Assembly (NCBI RefSeq): GCF_000993825.1
Contig: NZ_CP011114.1
Span: 620,001-684,000, forward strand
Direction of reading: 5' to 3'
Source of the DNA: Paenibacillus durus ATCC 35681
GTDB lineage: Bacteria > Bacillota > Bacilli > Paenibacillales > Paenibacillaceae
DNA: 64,000 nucleotides
Shown in pieces: positions 60,601 through 64,000 of the stretch. Made by a program: the position numbers and the translations under genes. Under the pieces are notes generated by a model, which saw only the letters and a list, made by a program, of their open reading frames with translations, was not told where the DNA came from and did no database searches. Numbering within the stretch: the first letter of the stretch is position 1; the number at the start of each line of letters is the position of its first letter.

Positions 60601-61367
60601 CCGACTCGCTGGGCTTATGGCGGGAAGTCTCTCATGCATTCATCGTAAAAAATCGGCTTCCCGTGGTGAATCTCACCTTTCCGACCAGCGACACGGCTGC
60701 CAAGCCGACCATCACCAGCACGATGACGCCGATTATGAAATGGAGCTATACCGATGATGACGGCGATGAGCAGCAGCGGTTCCGGGTACGTATACTTGAT
60801 GCGACAACTGGCAGTATCGTTGTTCAGTCCGGGGATCAAGCGTCCAGTCAGCAGCAGTGGACCGTTCCGGCAGGCGCTTTAGTGGAGAACCATAAGTATG
60901 CTGTAGAGATCGAGGTTTTCGACGGCTTTGATTGGAGCGCGGCCTCACCACGCAAATATTTTATGGTCAACCTGCTGAGCGTAAAAGGCGGCGTGAAACA
61001 CACCACGGAGTGGAATGCCAACCGTCAGAGCTACAATTTAAAGATATCGGGAGACACAGAGCAGCCGCGTGGTTATAATATATTTTGGGCAGGGGAGAAA
61101 TTCGTGCTTCAGGCGGACGCTACCGGGCTGCCGGATACGATTGACGTAACGATGGACGGCGGATTTATGGCGCAGCTTAGTCCTTCGGATAGCGACAAGA
61201 CCTTTTGGACCGGGGAACTCTATGATCCTTCTTTTGAACATTTGCCGAACGGGCCTGTGACCTTCACCTTTACGGCCAAGAACGAATACAACACGAAGAT
61301 CGATAAAGTAACGGTTATCATCTCGGAGAATTGGAGCCAATATTTCCGCAGCCACCGGGTCAAGTAG
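57606..61367 (+). CDS. Very large secreted multi-PKD/Ig protein
   Basis: A 1253-residue protein with a signal peptide (KKSVSTFMAVVLLLLTFPEV, cleavage near VKAAS). At least six Ig/PKD-like units can be seen, each opening with a Pro-rich strand and an Asp-rich turn: PPVAVFTVNPN with SFDPDNDP, AAAFYMPPEV with TPDPDEDGD, TAAIVGPDSV with SSDEDGDPSD, WTYADPENDP, HDDDEAKGDS, and WSYTDDDGDE. The turns suggest calcium binding. It shares architecture with the upstream 754-residue protein. No wall anchor. Two adjacent ATGs are possible starts; AAAGGA precedes both. Confidence 0.78.
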   Translation: MMQRLKKSVSTFMAVVLLLLTFPEVFSGNVQVKAASSNPNVINFVDIRIDPFTRISPYDPSMGNIGALTLEMPGLTLKNVRFNLINKHLEYDIVPDGPFILKTDSHVYWWENMERNRYVTIATWLQSANTGMKGRYTAWQTIEYPGAGTAHTMSFDVSRPPDGDSYLEWNYDVPSQVGIYFTARDIQSEPGNALNGWSNLVMFDVTKPLIINSAPSLTITTPSEQQLLNEPGFSGMNIEGYVRDVDNNDLVVSAEIPNVFYKKVTIPQALINKPFSIPIDVLGDSIPPGHHTIIVKVVDPYNYKDEKTMTVNVSYRLRNKSFILINTPVDIGTSYKDYEGDPKHQERYRYDHDPNFFDNSMGIISDSGLWRSTKYNSFPYTGVYTATFQAKDNPKNDDRFDNYRLWSRDNLSSMTYHVHRKPVALFAAKLVDGSLQLTDSSYDLDHITASSKGLIDWQWQYKKTEAETWTDGQPPAQLPTVEQYDIRLRVRDMDGENGVGVWSDWCLRTVGSGSNLPPVAVFTVNPNIVSYRKATTITDKSFDPDNDPLDIYSWSVVKDGWNTVWSHWGGPTTPPNIAAFGIGNYQINLQVHDNRGLWSETYSQSVQVMNHPPAAAFYMPPEVYRDTVITMENMTPDPDEDGDNLSYSWNARINNSPYYYAGSNRNQVLTIRDLIANNGISLQQAISEGWEMRLTASDGSLSSNATRLFTVKNHIPTAAIVGPDSVFQYDTKQYTSSDEDGDPSDAASLQYYWKVTDSDGQTTIYRTPNIEIDFPEPGVYTLEHWVVDQIGDKSNVVSLKVNAAQNLAPFMTLTSPLGTVGNPTVLDAEKQGDPLIQWTYADPENDPQEKYRLEFFTKDSLLTKTVENSDSTGLLRKYQVPNLTFERFELFSVYGRAYSKNSWSEISNEKAFIIDNPPVPGFSLTTDTGKDATQTPIFRTDVLQITGTAHDDDEAKGDSLTYKYYLKPSGGTEGLISTSESFTKQFTTNDTFTIRQVVTDSLGLWREVSHAFIVKNRLPVVNLTFPTSDTAAKPTITSTMTPIMKWSYTDDDGDEQQRFRVRILDATTGSIVVQSGDQASSQQQWTVPAGALVENHKYAVEIEVFDGFDWSAASPRKYFMVNLLSVKGGVKHTTEWNANRQSYNLKISGDTEQPRGYNIFWAGEKFVLQADATGLPDTIDVTMDGGFMAQLSPSDSDKTFWTGELYDPSFEHLPNGPVTFTFTAKNEYNTKIDKVTVIISENWSQYFRSHRVK

Positions 61368-61467
61368 CGTACTCCTCATGATCTGTACCAGCCTGCACCG
61401 GTCACCGTATAAAAAAGAAACCAAGTTGCGAAACTTAAAGGTTGGGGCGTCCGGCAGGCAAAAACAA

Positions 61468-61497
61468 TTGGAAATGCTTCCACATTAGTGATACAAT
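61468..61497 (+). promoter_or_regulatory. Candidate promoter of transketolase
   Basis: TTGGAA (61468-61473) and TACAAT (61492-61497) are spaced by 18 bp, about 48 bp before the tkt ATG. Confidence 0.6.
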
Positions 61498-61544
61498 AAT
61501 AGTCAAAATGACATTCTTGAGCTTTATAGAGGAGGACAATTTGA

Positions 61545-63596
61545 ATGACTGAACAACAGGCAAAAGAGCAAGCGATCCACAAGGATGAAAACTCGGCAGT
61601 CGACAACCTGGCGATTACGACGATTCGTACACTGGCCATTGACGCGATTGAAAAAGCGAAATCCGGCCATCCCGGTATGCCGATGGGTTCCGCTCCGATG
61701 GGCTATCAGCTCTTCGCGAAGACGATGAATCACAACCCGGAGCATCCGACGTGGGCCAACCGCGACCGGTTCGTCTTATCAGCCGGCCATGGCTCCATGC
61801 TGCTGTACAGCCTGCTGCATCTCAGTGGTTACGATCTTCCGATGGAAGAGCTGAAGCAGTTCCGTCAATGGGGAAGCCTCACTCCCGGTCATCCGGAATT
61901 CGGCCATACGGCAGGTGTCGACGCTACGACGGGTCCGCTTGGACAAGGCATCGCGATGGCGGTCGGAATGGCGATCGCGGAAGCGCAGCTCTCCGCTACG
62001 TACAATAAAGATCAGTATAATGTAATCGACCACTATACTTACGCGATTTGCGGCGACGGCGACTTGATGGAAGGGATTTCCTCAGAAGCCGCTTCGCTTG
62101 CAGGTCATCTTAAGCTTGGCAAATTGATTGTGCTGTACGATTCGAACGACATTTCGCTTGACGGCGAGCTGAACCTCGCATTCTCCGAAAATGTTGCCAA
62201 GCGTTTTGAGGCTTATGGCTGGAATGTGCTGCGCGTGGAGGACGGCAACGATCTTCCGGCAATCGGCAAGGCGATTGAGGAAGCACAAGCAGTCACAGAC
62301 AAGCCTACGCTTATTGAAGTGAAGACCGTGATCGGTTACGGCAGCCCGAACAAGCAGGGTAAAGGCGGACACGGCGGTACGCACGGCTCTCCGCTTGGCG
62401 CCGAAGAAGCGAAGCTGACCAAAGAGTTCTACAAATGGGTATATGAAGAGGATTTCTATGTACCGGAAGAAGTCCGCACCCTTTTTGCCGAAGTGAAGGA
62501 AAAAGGCGTTGCCGCAAACAAGGCCTGGGAAGAGAAATTCGCCGCGTACAAGAAGGCTTATCCGGAACTGGCTGCACAGCTTGAAACGGTGCTGAGCGGC
62601 GATCTTCCGGAAGGATGGGACGCCAAGCTGCCGCTATACAAAACGGAAGACAAAGCCGTATCCACTCGTGTGGCTTCCGGTAATGCCCTGAACGGTCTGG
62701 CTGCGGGCGTGCCTCAACTGTTTGGCGGTTCCGCTGACCTGGAGAGCTCGACAATGACCCACCTCAACGGACTGGCTTCCTTCACGCCGGAGTCGTACGA
62801 CGGCCGTAATATTTATTTTGGCGTCCGTGAATTCGGTATGGCGGCAGCCATGAACGGCATTGCGCTGCATACCGGACTCAAGGTATTCGGCGGCACATTC
62901 TTCGTATTTACGGATTATCTGCGTCCAGCGGTCCGCTTGGCTTCCATTATGAAGCTGCCGGTTACTTACGTGCTGACTCATGACAGTATCGCCGTCGGCG
63001 AAGACGGACCTACGCATGAGCCGATTGAGCAATTAGCATCCCTGCGCATTATTCCGGGGCTTACCGTTATCCGTCCGGCCGATGCGAACGAAACGTCCGC
63101 TGCATGGGCCTATGCGTTGGAGAATAAGGAAAATCCGGTAGCACTGGTACTTACCCGCCAGAACCTGCCGATTCTGTCCGGTACGGTAGAAGGTGTCCGC
63201 GAGAACATCAAACGCGGCGGCTATGTCATCTCCGATGCCAAGAACAGCAAGCCTCAGGCGCAAATCATCGCTACAGGTTCCGAGGTGCAGCTGGCTGTTA
63301 AAGCCCAAGCGGCTCTGGCCGAAGTAGGCATTGACGTCCGCGTAATCAGCCTTCCTAGCTGGGATCTGTTCGAGAAGCAGGACAAGGCATACCGCGACTC
63401 CGTCATCCTGCCGGATGTCAAAGCGCGTCTTGCGATCGAAATGGCTCAAACCTTCGGTTGGGAACGCTATGTCGGCGACCAAGGCGATATTCTCGGCATC
63501 ACAACATTTGGCGCTTCCGCACCTGGCGACACAGTCATCAAAGAATATGGCTTCACTGTGGAAAATGTCGTTAACCGCGTGAAGGCTTTGCTGTAG
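61545..63596 (+). CDS. tkt: Transketolase
   Basis: ThDP-dependent enzyme of the pentose phosphate pathway that transfers two-carbon units between sugar phosphates. The 683-residue protein has [20 protein letters not shown], the ThDP/metal motif [13 protein letters not shown] with the following [12 protein letters not shown], and the central pyrimidine-binding part around [25 protein letters not shown] lies ahead of the ATG. Unlinked to the secreted-protein genes; it has its own promoter. Confidence 0.97.
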   Translation: MTEQQAKEQAIHKDENSAVDNLAITTIRTLAIDAIEKAKSGHPGMPMGSAPMGYQLFAKTMNHNPEHPTWANRDRFVLSAGHGSMLLYSLLHLSGYDLPMEELKQFRQWGSLTPGHPEFGHTAGVDATTGPLGQGIAMAVGMAIAEAQLSATYNKDQYNVIDHYTYAICGDGDLMEGISSEAASLAGHLKLGKLIVLYDSNDISLDGELNLAFSENVAKRFEAYGWNVLRVEDGNDLPAIGKAIEEAQAVTDKPTLIEVKTVIGYGSPNKQGKGGHGGTHGSPLGAEEAKLTKEFYKWVYEEDFYVPEEVRTLFAEVKEKGVAANKAWEEKFAAYKKAYPELAAQLETVLSGDLPEGWDAKLPLYKTEDKAVSTRVASGNALNGLAAGVPQLFGGSADLESSTMTHLNGLASFTPESYDGRNIYFGVREFGMAAAMNGIALHTGLKVFGGTFFVFTDYLRPAVRLASIMKLPVTYVLTHDSIAVGEDGPTHEPIEQLASLRIIPGLTVIRPADANETSAAWAYALENKENPVALVLTRQNLPILSGTVEGVRENIKRGGYVISDAKNSKPQAQIIATGSEVQLAVKAQAALAEVGIDVRVISLPSWDLFEKQDKAYRDSVILPDVKARLAIEMAQTFGWERYVGDQGDILGITTFGASAPGDTVIKEYGFTVENVVNRVKALL

Positions 63597-63641
63597 AATA
63601 ATACTTTGGATGATCGGGAATTCAAGGGGGAAGAAAAAGAG

Positions 63642-63959
63642 ATGAGTCAATTCAACAATGCAACCATTCAAAAAGAAGCCAACGTTTACTATGATGGAAA
63701 AGTAACCAGCCGCACGGTGATTTTGGAGGACGGCCTCAAGGTCACTCTTGGAATCATGCTTCCTGGCGTGTACGAGTTCGGCACGGACGGCCCGGAAACA
63801 ATGGAGATTTTGTCCGGAAAGCTGAAGGTGCTGCTGCCCGGTTCGGAAGCGTGGCAGGAGATTGACGGCGCGGAAACCTTCCATGTGCCAGGCAATTCGA
63901 AATTTTCGCTGGAAGTTTTCACGGTTACCGACTACTGCTGCTCTTACCCGAATTTGTAA
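63642..63959 (+). CDS. ppnP: Pyrimidine/purine nucleoside phosphorylase (PpnP)
   Basis: A 105-residue single-domain cupin that phosphorolyses several nucleosides (family formerly UPF0345/DUF1255). Motifs are [40 protein letters not shown] and [13 protein letters not shown]. The ATG at 63642 follows AAGGGGG; 12 extra residues upstream in frame are not family-like. It lies 45 bp after tkt and may be co-transcribed. Confidence 0.9.
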   Translation: MSQFNNATIQKEANVYYDGKVTSRTVILEDGLKVTLGIMLPGVYEFGTDGPETMEILSGKLKVLLPGSEAWQEIDGAETFHVPGNSKFSLEVFTVTDYCCSYPNL

Positions 63960-64000
63960 ATTACAGAGTGAACATGTGGAAGCTCCGCTTAAACGCGGGG

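Overview
The window looks like chromosomal DNA of an aerobic, spore-forming Gram-positive of the Paenibacillus type. The evidence is Bacillus-like AGGAGG ribosome sites with frequent TTG/GTG starts, single-gene lipoprotein binding proteins, a CmpA spore-cortex micro-gene, a DUF2621 (YneK-type) protein, and a moderately high GC content. The assignment rests on gene content and style, not on a database match.

Layout. (1) 1-6915: the downstream part of a type I-C CRISPR-Cas locus (cas8c cut by the window edge, then cas7, cas4, cas1, cas2). It is followed by a leader with a clear promoter and an array of 29 recognisable 32-nt repeats plus a decayed thirtieth. (2) 7037-10923: a fructose operon (DeoR-type regulator, 1-phosphofructokinase, PTS IIABC) behind a near-consensus cre site. 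(3) 10926-15734: small housekeeping and regulatory genes (CGNR zinc finger, DinB-like, a membrane micro-protein, cmpA, SprT-like, Lrp/AsnC, metallo-hydrolase), two tRNAs and copies of a dispersed, hairpin-forming intergenic repeat. (4) 15735-20802: a branched-chain amino-acid ABC transporter, livHMGFK. (5) 20901-23110: a decayed alanine dehydrogenase fragment, tRNA-Glu, and two identical tRNA-Leu(GAG) genes in direct orientation enclosing a 1.6-kb block with a PAS-like protein and a divergent pair of small HTH regulators. (6) 23236-34235: cysK, a SorC-controlled sorbitol/glucitol PTS operon, thiol peroxidases (gpx, ohr), an iron-siderophore type ABC importer and small proteins.

(7) 34316-45050: a Tad/Flp pilus operon (TadZ, CpaF, TadB, TadC, Flp pilin, two TadE-like minor pilins, a large TadG-like protein, prepilin peptidase, DUF6382-FHA protein). 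A promoter followed by a terminator hairpin lies in front of it. (8) 45102-47886: DUF2621 protein, endonuclease IV and PurU. (9) 47925-54513: a second, divergent Tad-like locus: a CpaB/SAF-like protein, a ParA/MinD-like protein whose Walker A lysine is replaced, a CpaF-like ATPase with an unusually long N-terminus, two divergent membrane proteins in the TadB/TadC positions, twin membrane micro-proteins and two TadE-like membrane-anchored proteins. It carries no peptidase of its own and may depend on the first locus. (10) 54692-61367: three secreted proteins on the same strand, the last two large PKD/Ig-repeat proteins, visibly AT-richer at their 5' parts than the neighbouring genes. (11) transketolase and PpnP close the window.

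The most interesting part is the paired Tad arrangement (34-61 kb). A canonical Flp assembly operon and a reduced second secretion locus lie within 3 kb of each other, and the second is followed by candidate surface-exposed cargo. Also notable is an internal read-out of the CRISPR PAM: two spacers come from overlapping protospacers and show TTC directly upstream of one of them.
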